From NCBI GenBank assembly GCA_035601835.1, contig DATNNM010000011.1:62001-126000 (forward strand): a DNA stretch of 64,000 nucleotides. The letters run 5' to 3'. Positions 28,424-37,644 of this stretch are shown here, in pieces. The stretch comes from Candidatus Tumulicola sp. Lineage in GTDB: Bacteria > Vulcanimicrobiota > Vulcanimicrobiia > Eremiobacterales > Eremiobacteraceae. The first letter of the stretch is position 1. Every line of letters begins with the position of its first letter. The position numbers and the translations under genes are program-made. The notes beneath the pieces are model-generated. The model had not been told where the DNA came from and made no database searches. It saw only the letters and a program-made list of their open reading frames with translations.

Positions 28424-29347
28424 CTACGCTCGCGAATGATCGACGGGCTCCGGATGGAGCGCATGGCCGCCGAACTCGTTGCGCAGCGCAGCGACCACCT
28501 TAGCGGCGTACGAATCGTCTTGACGCGAGCGAAAGCGCATGAGCAGTGAAAGCGTCAGCACGGGAGCGGGCACCGAGAAATCGATCGCGTCTTTGACGGT
28601 CCAGCGGCCTTCGCCGGTGTCGTCCACATAACCGCGTATCTGCGCGAGATCGCGGTCGCCGGCGAATGCGAGCTCGGCGAGTTCGAGCAGCCAAGAGCGG
28701 ATGACGCTGCCTTGGTTCCACAAGTGGCTGATGCCGCGCATGTCAAGCTTGTCGCCGAACTCGGATGCGCGCATGATCTCGAAGCCTTCGCCGTACGCCT
28801 CCATCATCCCGTACTCGATGCCGTTGTGCACCATCTTGACGAAATGGCCGGCGCCGACGGGGCCCACGCGCAAGTATCCGTCTTTGGGCGCCAACGTCAA
28901 GAAGATCGGTTCGAGGCGCTTGCACACGGCTGCATCGCCGCCCACCATCAGGCAGTAGCCGACCTTCAAACCCCAGATGCCGCCGGAAACGCCGGCGTCG
29001 ATGAAATCGATGCCGCGGGCGGCAAGGTCTAAAGCTTGCTGCTGTCCGTCCTTCCAGTACGAGTTGCCGCCGTCGATGACGACATCGCCCTTTTCGAGCA
29101 GCGTGGCGAGCTGCGCGATCGTGTCATTCGTCGGCGGTCCGGATGGGACCATCACCCACGCGGCGCGCGGCGGCTTCAACGCCTTTACCAGATCGCCGAG
29201 CGAAGCGCAGCCGACGGCGCCTCGCGCCGCGGATTCTTTCACGGCATCCGGATTGCGGTCAAACGCGGCGACGGTGTGACCGCCTTCGAGCAGACGTTGC
29301 ACCATGTTCGCGCCCATGCGCCCGAGACCGATCATTCCTAGCTGCAT
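28424..29347 (-). CDS. gnd: 6-phosphogluconate dehydrogenase, short (NAD-type) form
   Basis: 307 residues. Oxidative decarboxylation of 6-phosphogluconate to ribulose-5-phosphate. Rossmann GLGRMGANMVQRLLEGG at the start, GGNSYWKD near 100 and catalytic Lys in GHFVKMVHNGIEYGMM near 170. The length matches the short YqeC/GndA-like class rather than the 470-residue NADP form. Third gene of the tkt operon. Confidence 0.95.
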   Translation of the reverse strand: MQLGMIGLGRMGANMVQRLLEGGHTVAAFDRNPDAVKESAARGAVGCASLGDLVKALKPPRAAWVMVPSGPPTNDTIAQLATLLEKGDVVIDGGNSYWKDGQQQALDLAARGIDFIDAGVSGGIWGLKVGYCLMVGGDAAVCKRLEPIFLTLAPKDGYLRVGPVGAGHFVKMVHNGIEYGMMEAYGEGFEIMRASEFGDKLDMRGISHLWNQGSVIRSWLLELAELAFAGDRDLAQIRGYVDDTGEGRWTVKDAIDFSVPAPVLTLSLLMRFRSRQDDSYAAKVVAALRNEFGGHALHPEPVDHSRA

Positions 29348-29378
29348 GAAATCGCCTTATCTTCTTCGAGTGCTAAGG

Positions 29379-32195
29379 TTAATGCGGCATGCCAGACTTT
29401 AGTCTGGCGCCGTTGGAGTACGCATCGACTGCCGCCAGCAAGGCTTCGAGGCCTTTGTCCACCGCGTCGCCCAAATCGATCCGCATGACGCGTCGCCCGT
29501 GCGCTTGCAAAGACTGAAAATCTCCCAGCGATTGCGCCGCGACGAGGGTGCCGAAATCAAACGCCTGGCCTGGGATCGGGAGCACGGGGCCGTCGCGGCC
29601 GACGAGCTGGATGAACAGACCGGTATTCGGCCCGCCCTTGTGCAGCTGGCCGGTCGAGTGCAGGAAGCGCGGGCCGTAACCAAGCGTTGTCGCGGCGCGT
29701 GTGGCGTCGCGCAGCGCGGCGCGGGCGCGCTGCAAGGTCTCGTCTCGGCGCGGTGTTTGTTGCACGAAGGCCATGAGCGCGAGGTAATCGCCCGGCTTCG
29801 CCGCCCGCAGAAACGCCGCCAGCGCGGCGCCATCCTGCGGCGGCGACGCCGGCGCTTGCGGCAGCGCGCCGCCTTTTGCCTGCGCGAGAATGCGGCTGGT
29901 GTTGTCTTTGCTCTCCTGGACATTGGGCTGGTCGAAAGCGTCGACGCCGATCAGCGCTCCCACCGTCGCCGTCGCGAACTCCCAGCGGAAGAACTCCTCG
30001 CCGAGATCGAATTTGTCGCGAAGACTGATGCGCACGACCGGGTGTCCGGCGCGGGCGAGCCTGCCAAGCCGTTCGTCGAACGTAGCGTCATCGCCGAGCC
30101 GCATGTGGACGAACACCCGGTCGCCGCCGTATGCCGCCGGATCCCCCAGTGGCTCTTGCGATACCGGTATGAGGCCGCGGCCCTCCTTGCCCAAACTCTC
30201 GGCGATGAGCTGCTCGAGCCAAAGACCAAACGTCGAGATGCCGGGCGAGGCGAGGATGGTCACCTTGTCGCGGCCTTTTTTTGTGGCCAAATCGGCGAGC
30301 GCTGCGCCCAGCGTAACCCCAGGATGTTCGGCCGCCGGCACGCCCGCGGCGCACGCCTGCGCCATGCGACGCGCGCGTTCGAGCAGCGCGCCGATGTCGA
30401 CCCCGCCACACGCCGCAGGCACAAGGCCGAAGAACGAGAGCGCTGAGTAACGGCCGCCGATGTCCTCGGGGTTGAGGAAGATCTTGCGGAAGCCGCGATC
30501 CCGCGCCAACTTTTCGAGCGACGTCCCAGGGTCGGTGATGCACGCGAAGCGGCCGGCTGCGGCGGCGGCGCTGCCAAGGGCGGCCGTCGCCTTGACGAAA
30601 AAATACTCGGAGAACGATCGGCTCTCGAGCGTGCCGCCCGACTTGCTCGACTCGATGAACATGGTCTTGCGGATGTCGATCTTCGATTCGACCTCGGCGA
30701 TCGCGGCGGGCACGGTGCTGTCGAGCACCAGTATTTCAGGGTAGCCGCTGCGCGTGCCGAACGTCTCGCGCAGCACGATCGGGCAGAGGCTCGAGCCGCC
30801 CATGCCCATGACGACGACGTGCGTCAACCCATCTTTTCGGATGGCCTCGACGAACGCGTCGATTTCCTCGGTGCGATGGTGCATCATGTCGGGCGAGGAG
30901 AGCCAGCCGAGCCGGTCGCGGATGATCGCGGCGTGCTCCGCATCGCCCTTCTTCCACAGATCGGGATCGTGTTGCCAGACCCGCGCGACGAAGCGCTGCG
31001 CGTCGAGTTGCGCAAGGCTGGCGGCCTGCGCCGCCTTGTCGATGCCGTCGATCGAATGCCGATCGATCGCCGCGCACTGGAACACATCTGCTTTTTTTGA
31101 GAGGACGTCGAGCAGCTCTTTATACGATTTTTCAAACGAGGCGATGCCATCGGCGAGCAGTTTGTCCGTGATCTCCTTGAGCGAGATGCCGAGCGACTCA
31201 AGTTCCGCGATGACGGCGTTCGCGGCGTCCATGCCCTGCTCGAGGGTCGGCGTGACGATGCCGTGATCTCGAAACGCATCGATGGTCGCCGGCGGCATCG
31301 TATCCACCGTGTCCGGGCCGATGAGCGCCTCGACGTAGTACGTGTCCTTGTACTTCGGGTTCTTGGTGGACGTGCTGGCCCACAGCGGGCGCTGGCGCGT
31401 CGCACCGGCCTTTGCCAACGCCGTCCAGCGGTCGCTTGCGATCGAGCGCTGGTACAATTGATACAAGCGTTTCGAGTTGGCGATGGCCGTCTTGCCCAGG
31501 AGCGCCTCGAGGCGTGACTTCTTAGAAGGATCGGCCGTCGCAAGCGCCTCGATGCGCCGATCGGCCTCGGTATCGACCCGACTGACGAAACACGACGCCA
31601 CCGAGGCGATCTGGTGCAGCGGAAGATCTTTGTGGCGGCGGTCTTCAAGGCCTGACATGTAGGCGTCGATGACCCGCTCGTAATAGCCCTCGCCGAACAT
31701 CAGCGTGATGTTGACGTTGAGACCCTCGGCGATGAGCCGGCGGATGACCGGCATGCCTTCGTCGGTCGCCGGGACCTTGATCATCACGTTGGGCCGGTCG
31801 ACGATCTTCCAAAGCCGGAGCGCCTCGCTGATCGAGCCCTCGATCGTCTTGGCGAGATACGGCGGCAGCTCGAGCGACACGAAACCGTCGCCGCCTTTGC
31901 TGGCGTCGTACAGTTCGCGGAAAGCGTCACAGGCCTCGCGGATGTCGTCCGTGGTGAGCACGTCGAACATCTCCTGCGCCGATTTGCCCGCGCTGACCAG
32001 CTCTTTGATCGCGGGGTCGTAATCGCTGCTCTCGGCAACGGCCTTTTCGAAGATCGTCGGATTCGAGGTGACGCCGCGCAGGCCGTCCTCTTCGATCAGC
32101 CGCTTGAGTTCGCCCGAGCGGGTGAAACCCCGCCGGATATTGTCCAGCCAGAAGCTCTGGCCGAAATCGATGAGCCGCGCGAGCGGATTCGCCAT
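29379..32195 (-). CDS. tal-pgi: Bifunctional transaldolase / glucose-6-phosphate isomerase
   Basis: 938 residues. Residues about 1-360 are a transaldolase with the Schiff-base lysine in VMIKVPATDEG; SNPTIFEKAV and QRPLWASTSTKNPKY are further hallmarks. Residues about 380-938 are a phosphoglucose isomerase (VVVMGMGGSSLCP, FIESSKSGGTLE). The fusion is known from several phyla and links glycolysis with the pentose-phosphate pathway. The last residues (ARLKSG before MPH) are encoded by an 18-bp palindrome. The ATG lies 22 bp after the tkt stop. Confidence 0.96.
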   Translation of the reverse strand: MANPLARLIDFGQSFWLDNIRRGFTRSGELKRLIEEDGLRGVTSNPTIFEKAVAESSDYDPAIKELVSAGKSAQEMFDVLTTDDIREACDAFRELYDASKGGDGFVSLELPPYLAKTIEGSISEALRLWKIVDRPNVMIKVPATDEGMPVIRRLIAEGLNVNITLMFGEGYYERVIDAYMSGLEDRRHKDLPLHQIASVASCFVSRVDTEADRRIEALATADPSKKSRLEALLGKTAIANSKRLYQLYQRSIASDRWTALAKAGATRQRPLWASTSTKNPKYKDTYYVEALIGPDTVDTMPPATIDAFRDHGIVTPTLEQGMDAANAVIAELESLGISLKEITDKLLADGIASFEKSYKELLDVLSKKADVFQCAAIDRHSIDGIDKAAQAASLAQLDAQRFVARVWQHDPDLWKKGDAEHAAIIRDRLGWLSSPDMMHHRTEEIDAFVEAIRKDGLTHVVVMGMGGSSLCPIVLRETFGTRSGYPEILVLDSTVPAAIAEVESKIDIRKTMFIESSKSGGTLESRSFSEYFFVKATAALGSAAAAAGRFACITDPGTSLEKLARDRGFRKIFLNPEDIGGRYSALSFFGLVPAACGGVDIGALLERARRMAQACAAGVPAAEHPGVTLGAALADLATKKGRDKVTILASPGISTFGLWLEQLIAESLGKEGRGLIPVSQEPLGDPAAYGGDRVFVHMRLGDDATFDERLGRLARAGHPVVRISLRDKFDLGEEFFRWEFATATVGALIGVDAFDQPNVQESKDNTSRILAQAKGGALPQAPASPPQDGAALAAFLRAAKPGDYLALMAFVQQTPRRDETLQRARAALRDATRAATTLGYGPRFLHSTGQLHKGGPNTGLFIQLVGRDGPVLPIPGQAFDFGTLVAAQSLGDFQSLQAHGRRVMRIDLGDAVDKGLEALLAAVDAYSNGARLKSGMPH
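29391..29408 (+). repeat. Second palindromic element, in frame at the tal-pgi 3' end
   Basis: Perfect palindrome GCCAGACTTTAGTCTGGC, same architecture (G/C stem, CTTTAG centre) as the 25-bp element but different stem bases. It encodes Ala-Arg-Leu-Lys-Ser-Gly near the C-terminus of the tal-pgi protein. Confidence 0.6.
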
Positions 32196-32211
32196 CTCGA
32201 TTTATCCTTTT

Positions 32212-32236
32212 CCGGGGCTAAAGCCCCGGCACTACA
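32212..32236 (+). repeat. Dispersed palindromic element, copy 2
   Basis: Identical to the copy at 4042. It overlaps the 3' end of tkt, which is read on the other strand: the last codons (Val-Val-Pro-Gly-Leu) and the TAG stop come from the element. Confidence 0.9.
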
Positions 32237-34254
32237 TTTCGGAGCAACTCGCGCGCCACGTCAGCCACGTGTTCGCCGGTGAAACCAAACTTTTGGAAGA
32301 GCACGTCAGCGGGCGCCGACGCGCCAAAGCGCGTCATGCCGACAACGCGTCCGTGTTGGCCGACGTAGTGCTCCCAACCGAACGGCACCGCCGCCTCTAC
32401 GGCCACGCGCGCCTTCACGCTTGGCGGCAGCACTTCGTCGCGATACGATTGCGGCTGACGCTCGAAGATCTCCCAACACGGCAGGCTCACAACGCGCGTC
32501 GCGACGCCAGCAGCCTGCAAGATGTCGCGCGCCTTGAGGCAGACGTGCACTTCGGAACCGGTTCCGATGAGAATGGCTTGCGGCGCTCCGCCTTGTTCGC
32601 ACGCCAGCACGTAGCCGCCGCGTTCGGCGCCGCGCACGGCCTCCGGATCAAAGATGGGAAGCTTTTGGCGCGTGAGCGCAAAGCCGACCGGCCCGTCAGT
32701 GTGCTGCAACGCCATCCTATAGCATATCGATGTTTCGTTCGCATCAGCCGGCCGCATGACGGTCATGTTCGGCATGGCGCGCAGGCTCGCCAACTGCTCG
32801 ATCGATTGGTGGGTCGGCCCATCCTCGCCCAAGCCGATGCTGTCATGCGTCCAGACGTACAACGGGTCGATCTTCATGAGACATGCCAAACGGATCGGCG
32901 GTCGCATGTAATCGCTGAAGATGAGGAACGTGGCGCCGAACGCGCGCAGCCCTCCGTGCAGCGTCATGCCGTTGAGCACGGCGCCCATAGCGTGCTCGCG
33001 GATGCCGAAGTGGAATTGCCGGCCGGTATAGTTGCCGGCTTCGAAATCGCCCGCGCTGATGTTGGTCTTGTTCGAGACGGCGAGATCGGCTGAACCGCCG
33101 AGCAGGAACGGAACCGCCTTGACCAGCGCCGTCAGAGCTTTGCTCGAGGCATCACGCGTGGCCATTGCGCCGTCTTTCGGCGCGAAGCTCGGTAGCGCGT
33201 CAGCCCAACCGGCCGGCAGCGCCCCCTTTTGCTCGCGCTGGAACTGGCCGGCCAGATCGGCGTTCGCACCGGCGTAGCGGGCCCACAAGTCGTTCCATTC
33301 CTTTTCGAACGCCGCACCGCGGTCGATCGCCGTGCGCATCTCCGACAGCACCTCGTCGGGCACGAGGAAATGCGCGTCTTCGGGCCAGCCGTAGAAGCGC
33401 TTCGTCAACTTGCTCTCGTCCTCGCCGAGCGGCTCTCCATGCGCTTCGGCGGTGTCTTGCTTGTGTGGCGCGCCGTAGCCGATGTGCGAGCGGATGCGGA
33501 AGAACGAGGGCCGTGGATCCGCCTTCGCGGCTTCAAGCGCTCGATCGATGGCCTCGAGATCGTTGGCGTCTTCGAGCGACTGTGTGTGCCAACCGTAGGC
33601 GTCGTACCGCCGGCACACGTCTTCGGTGTCGAAGGCGAGCGACGTGTTGCCTTCGATGGTGATGTGGTTATCGTCGTAGATGAAGATTAGCTTGCCGAGC
33701 TTGAGGTGACCCGCGAGCGACGACGCTTCGGAGGCCACGCCTTCCATCATATCGCCGTCGCTGCAGATGACGTACGTCCGATGCTCCACGACGTCGAGCT
33801 CAGGCCGGTTGAAGCGCGTCGCGAGAGCGCGTTCTGCGATCGCGAAGCCCACGGCGTTGCCGCACCCCTGACCCAGCGGCCCGGTCGTGGCCTCCACGCC
33901 CGGGGTGTGGCCATATTCCGGATGTCCCGGCGTCTTCGAGCCCCACTGCCTGAACTGTTTGAGGTCGTCGAGGCTTAGGTCGTAGCCGGTCAGGAACAAC
34001 ATGGCGTATTGAAGGATGCACGCGTGCCCGGCGGAGAGGATGAAGCGGTCGCGATTGACCCAAGCCGGATTTTTCGGATTGTAGCGCAGGTGCTTCGTCC
34101 ACAAGACATATGCGAGCGGCGCGAGCGCCATCGCAGTGCCCGGATGGCCGGAATTGGCCTTCTGCACCGAATCCATGGCGAGCGTTCGGATGGTGTTGAT
34201 GCAAAGCTGGTCGAGGGCCTTGCGATCGAGCGTGGCGGTCGGCTTCAATGTCAT
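32218..34254 (-). CDS. tkt: Transketolase
   Basis: 678 residues, thiamine-diphosphate enzyme of the non-oxidative pentose-phosphate branch. TPP motif [19 protein letters not shown] (near residue 155) and IYDDN; substrate His in SAGHACIL; pyrimidine domain with [17 protein letters not shown] near 425. First gene of the operon tkt, tal-pgi, gnd, M50, zwf, opcA, pgl, methyltransferase. C-terminal residues NVVPGL and the stop derive from palindromic element copy 2. Confidence 0.97.
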   Translation of the reverse strand: MTLKPTATLDRKALDQLCINTIRTLAMDSVQKANSGHPGTAMALAPLAYVLWTKHLRYNPKNPAWVNRDRFILSAGHACILQYAMLFLTGYDLSLDDLKQFRQWGSKTPGHPEYGHTPGVEATTGPLGQGCGNAVGFAIAERALATRFNRPELDVVEHRTYVICSDGDMMEGVASEASSLAGHLKLGKLIFIYDDNHITIEGNTSLAFDTEDVCRRYDAYGWHTQSLEDANDLEAIDRALEAAKADPRPSFFRIRSHIGYGAPHKQDTAEAHGEPLGEDESKLTKRFYGWPEDAHFLVPDEVLSEMRTAIDRGAAFEKEWNDLWARYAGANADLAGQFQREQKGALPAGWADALPSFAPKDGAMATRDASSKALTALVKAVPFLLGGSADLAVSNKTNISAGDFEAGNYTGRQFHFGIREHAMGAVLNGMTLHGGLRAFGATFLIFSDYMRPPIRLACLMKIDPLYVWTHDSIGLGEDGPTHQSIEQLASLRAMPNMTVMRPADANETSICYRMALQHTDGPVGFALTRQKLPIFDPEAVRGAERGGYVLACEQGGAPQAILIGTGSEVHVCLKARDILQAAGVATRVVSLPCWEIFERQPQSYRDEVLPPSVKARVAVEAAVPFGWEHYVGQHGRVVGMTRFGASAPADVLFQKFGFTGEHVADVARELLRNVVPGL

Positions 34255-34335
34255 TCTCTCTACGAACGATACGTATCCGAAATCGCCCGTGGTTCAGCGT
34301 TTCGCCGCTCCCTTGGGCGCGCCCGGGCGCATGTC

Positions 34336-36471
34336 CTAGAGTTGGGGTGTGAAGCCCAGGTTTTTCACCAGAAACGCGTAGCGGTCCGCCACGTCCTCGA
34401 TGATCTTGTCGGTCGGGCGGCCTGCGCCGTGTCCGGCCTTCGTCTCCACGCGCAGCAAGACGGGCGCGTCGCCGGCCTGCGCATGCTGCAGCAGCGCTGC
34501 GAACTTGAACGAATGCGCGGGGTAGACGCGGTCGTCGTGATCGGAAGTCATCACGAGCGTGGGCGGATAGCGGACTCCGTCTTTCACGTTGTGATCCGGC
34601 GAGTATGCGTACAGCCAGCGGAACTGGTCCGCCGACGCCTCGCTCGAGCCGTACTCGGGGACCCACGCCTTGCCGACCGTCCATTTCTGATAGCGCAGCA
34701 TGTCGAGCACGCCGACTTCGGGGATCGCCGCGCCGAACAGATCCGGGCGCTGGACGAGCACCGCGCCGACCAACAGGCCGCCATTCGAGCCGCCGTTGAT
34801 CGCCAGTTTGGGCGTCGAGGTGATCTTCTTGTCGATCAGCATTTGCGCGGACGCGATGAAGTCGTCGAAGACGTGCTGCTTGTTATTGAGGCGGCCCGCA
34901 TCGTGCCACGCCTCGCCGTACTCGCCGCCGCCTCGCAGCACCGCCAGCGCCAACGCGCCGCCCATCTTCATCCACAGCGCAAAGCCCGTCGAGAAAAAAG
35001 GCGTCTGCGAGATGTCGAACCCGCCGTAGCCGTAAAGAATCGTAGGCGTCGAGCCGTCGAGCGGCATGTTCTTGGCATGCGTGACGAACACGGGGACCTT
35101 TGTGCCGTCCTTCGACGTCGCGAAGAGCAATTCGGTGACGAACCGCGAGCCGTCAAAGGCGACCGCCGGGCGGAGCGCCACCTTGCTTTGTCCGGTCACG
35201 GTGTCGTAGCGATAGATCGTCGTCGGGTACGTGAACGAAGCGAACCCGTAATAAGCGATGCGGTCTTTCCGCTTGGCCTCCGGCAATCCGCCGCTGCCGA
35301 TGCCGGGCAACGCGATCTCACCGTGCGAGCGGCCCGCGATATCGACGACGTGCACGACGGAGTGCGCGTCATGAAGGTATTCCAAATAGAAAGTGTTGCC
35401 GATCAGTGAGACGTTCTGGAGGGTGTCGGCCGACTGCGGAACGATGTCGTGCAGCGCGTGCTTGGGATCTTTGACGTCGAACCAGGTCAAGCGGAAGCGC
35501 GGCGCGTTCAGGTTGGTTTGGACGTAGATGCGAGTCCCGTCGTCGCCGACCGGATTGTACTGCACATCCGGGTTGAGCGCGTAAACCTCTCGAAACGCGG
35601 AATCGGATTCGCCCGGATGCTTCCAAGCGAGGCTGTTGCCGTTGCCCTTCGAGCGGTAGAAGAAGACGTACCGTTCGTCTTCCGTCAGCTGCACCCCGAC
35701 GAACTCGTCGGGATGCGCCGTGGACGCGTATGCGAGCCGATCGGCCGATTGCGGCGTGCTCAGGCGATGAAACCAGACCTTCTCGACGCCGAGCGCCGCG
35801 AGCGTGGTGTTGGCGCTCGTCGGCTTGTCGTAACCGGAATAGTAAAAACCTTTGTCGCCCTCCCACGCCGCGCCGGAGAATTTGGTCCACAGCAGCGTGT
35901 CGGGAAGATCGCGGCCGGTCGGCACATCGCGCACGTGCCAGGTCTGCCAATCGGAACCCGATGATTGTGTCGCGTACGCCATGTAGCGCCCGTCGCGCGT
36001 GAACGACTGGCCCGAAAGCGCGACCGTGCCGTCCGACGCCAGCGTGTTCGGGTCCAGGAAGACGCGCGCCGGCCCCGTTTCGGAATCTCGGATGTATAAG
36101 ACGTCTTGGTTCTGCAGCCCGCTGTTGCGGAAGTAGAACCAGTGCTTGCCTTCGTGGAAGGGCGCGCTCAAGCGCTCGTAGTTGCGCAGCGCGCGATACG
36201 CATCGCGGATCTGCGGGCGCTGCGGAATGGCGTCGAGGTATGCGCGTGTGAGGTCGCCTTCGGCCTTCACCCAGGCGGTGGTCTGGGGCGAGTCGACGTC
36301 TTCCATCCAGCGATACGGGTCGGCGACCACCGTGCCGAAATAAGTGTCGGTCACGGCGCCGCGCGCTGCGGGTGGATAGGTGAGCTTGGTGCCCGCCGCC
36401 GGCGTCGGCTGGGCGCCGAGCATAGCGAGACAGGCGAGCATCAAGAAAGTCGTCAGGATCTGGCGGATCAC
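34336..36471 (-). CDS. Prolyl oligopeptidase family serine peptidase (S9A), exported
   Basis: About 711 residues. N-terminal signal peptide (LTTFLMLACLAMLGAQPTPAAG), then the seven-bladed propeller domain beginning DPYRWMEDVDSPQTTAWVKAE. The C-terminal alpha/beta hydrolase has the nucleophile in NGGSNGGLLVGA, Asp in TSDHDDRVYPAHSFKF and His in AGHGAGRPT. It cleaves short proline-containing peptides outside the cytoplasm. An AGGAG seven bases before the GTG at 36471 makes that start better than the GTG at 36477. Lies 19 bp after selD. Confidence 0.95.
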   Translation of the reverse strand: MIRQILTTFLMLACLAMLGAQPTPAAGTKLTYPPAARGAVTDTYFGTVVADPYRWMEDVDSPQTTAWVKAEGDLTRAYLDAIPQRPQIRDAYRALRNYERLSAPFHEGKHWFYFRNSGLQNQDVLYIRDSETGPARVFLDPNTLASDGTVALSGQSFTRDGRYMAYATQSSGSDWQTWHVRDVPTGRDLPDTLLWTKFSGAAWEGDKGFYYSGYDKPTSANTTLAALGVEKVWFHRLSTPQSADRLAYASTAHPDEFVGVQLTEDERYVFFYRSKGNGNSLAWKHPGESDSAFREVYALNPDVQYNPVGDDGTRIYVQTNLNAPRFRLTWFDVKDPKHALHDIVPQSADTLQNVSLIGNTFYLEYLHDAHSVVHVVDIAGRSHGEIALPGIGSGGLPEAKRKDRIAYYGFASFTYPTTIYRYDTVTGQSKVALRPAVAFDGSRFVTELLFATSKDGTKVPVFVTHAKNMPLDGSTPTILYGYGGFDISQTPFFSTGFALWMKMGGALALAVLRGGGEYGEAWHDAGRLNNKQHVFDDFIASAQMLIDKKITSTPKLAINGGSNGGLLVGAVLVQRPDLFGAAIPEVGVLDMLRYQKWTVGKAWVPEYGSSEASADQFRWLYAYSPDHNVKDGVRYPPTLVMTSDHDDRVYPAHSFKFAALLQHAQAGDAPVLLRVETKAGHGAGRPTDKIIEDVADRYAFLVKNLGFTPQL

Positions 36472-36490
36472 GGGCACTCTCCTATTTTTT

Positions 36491-37537
36491 TCAGCGAATC
36501 GCGATTCCGGATCGTTGCGTGATGCTGCCGATCACGGCGGCAGCCGCAACGCCGCGTTTGGCAAGGTCTTCCAAGAGACGGTCCGCCGAATCCTCGGCGA
36601 GCGAGATGAGGAGACCGCCGGACGTTTGGGCATCGCAAAGCGCGAGGCTCAACTCGGGCGAGACGCTGTCCGCGAACAAAACGCCTGCTGCAAGCGCCTG
36701 ATCCAAGTTCGTTACGGTGCCGCCGGGAGCGCAGCCACGTGCCGCGAGTTGGATGACGTCGTCGAAAAGCGGTACGGCCGCAGCGTCGATCTTCGCCCCG
36801 ACATTGCCGGCATGCGTCATTTCAGTCAAGTGCCCGATGAGCCCGAACCCGCTGATATCGGTCGCCGCGTGGACGCGGCCCCGCGCCATCGCTTCCGACG
36901 CGGCGCTATTGAGCGTCTCCATCGAAGCCACCGCAGCGGCGAGATCCTCGTCGGCGATCAGATCGCGACGTCGCGCGGTCGTCAAGATCCCGGTGCCCAG
37001 CGGCTTAGTCAGGATGAGGAGATCGCCGGCCCGCGCCGTCGAGTTGCGGATGATGCGGTCCGGATGCACGATGCCCGTCACGGACAATCCGTATTTCGGC
37101 TCCGGATCTTTGACCGTGTGTCCGCCGATGACGTCGATGCCGGCCTCGCGCGCCTTCTCCACCCCGCCGGCCAGTATATCGGATAAGACCGACAGCGGCA
37201 GGCCTTCCTCAGGAAACGCGGCGATGGCCAGCGCGCTCACGGGGCGCGCGCCCATGGCGTAGATGTCGGAGAGCGAATTCGCTGCGGCGATGCGCCCGAA
37301 CGTGCGTGGATCGTCCACGATCGGCGTGAAGAAGTCAACGCTCAAGACAAGCGCGATGTCGGAGCTCAAGCGATACACGCCGGCATCGTCAGCCGATGCG
37401 TTGCCGACCAGCACGTTCGGATCGGTTATGCGGGGGAGTCCGCCCAGGACTTGCGCGAGCACGCTCGCGTCAACCTTGGACGCTCAACCGGCGCAGGAGA
37501 CCATGTGCGTCAAGCGCGTGATGTCGCTCCGCGTCAT
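36491..37537 (-). CDS. selD: Selenide, water dikinase with in-frame UGA (selenoprotein SelD)
   Basis: About 348 residues when UGA is read as selenocysteine. Makes selenophosphate, the Se donor for Sec-tRNA and selenouridine. The frame from 37462 starts too late (MLAQVLGGL). Reading upstream across TGA (37484-37486) gives LTHMVSCAG-U-ASK, which aligns with E. coli LTQYSHGAG-C17-GCK20: Sec replaces catalytic Cys17 and Lys20 is kept. A strong AAGGAGG (37549-37555) precedes ATG 37537, spacing 11 (ATG 37546 is closer, spacing 2). Downstream motifs (VDFFTPIVDDP, IGGHTVKDPEPKYGLSVTG, GFGLIGHLTEM) are normal. Small hairpins directly after UGA could be a bacterial SECIS. Confidence 0.93.
37457..37486 (-). 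promoter_or_regulatory. UGA selenocysteine codon and candidate SECIS hairpins of selD
   Basis: TGA at 37484-37486 is followed immediately, on the minus strand, by GCGTC-CAAGGTT-GACGC and then GCGAG-CGTG-CTCGC. Bacterial SECIS elements lie within about 40 bases after the UGA as a stem with a small G-containing loop and are read by SelB. Which of the two hairpins serves is not decided by sequence alone. Confidence 0.5.
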
Positions 37538-37644
37538 CCTTACCATCACCTCCTTCCGCTGCCTCGCAACCTTTCGAGTTCAGTCTGTTGCTGAGCGCGC
37601 CCTTCGTATAAGGACCGCGCGAAAATGCGGCGAATGGAGCGACG

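Noticed and set aside
29368-29376. GAGTGCTAA, half of a CIRCE (HrcA) operator, before tal-pgi's end
   Set aside because: The matching TTAGCACTC arm nine bases away is missing, and the site lies between gnd and tal-pgi within an operon, not at a heat-shock promoter.
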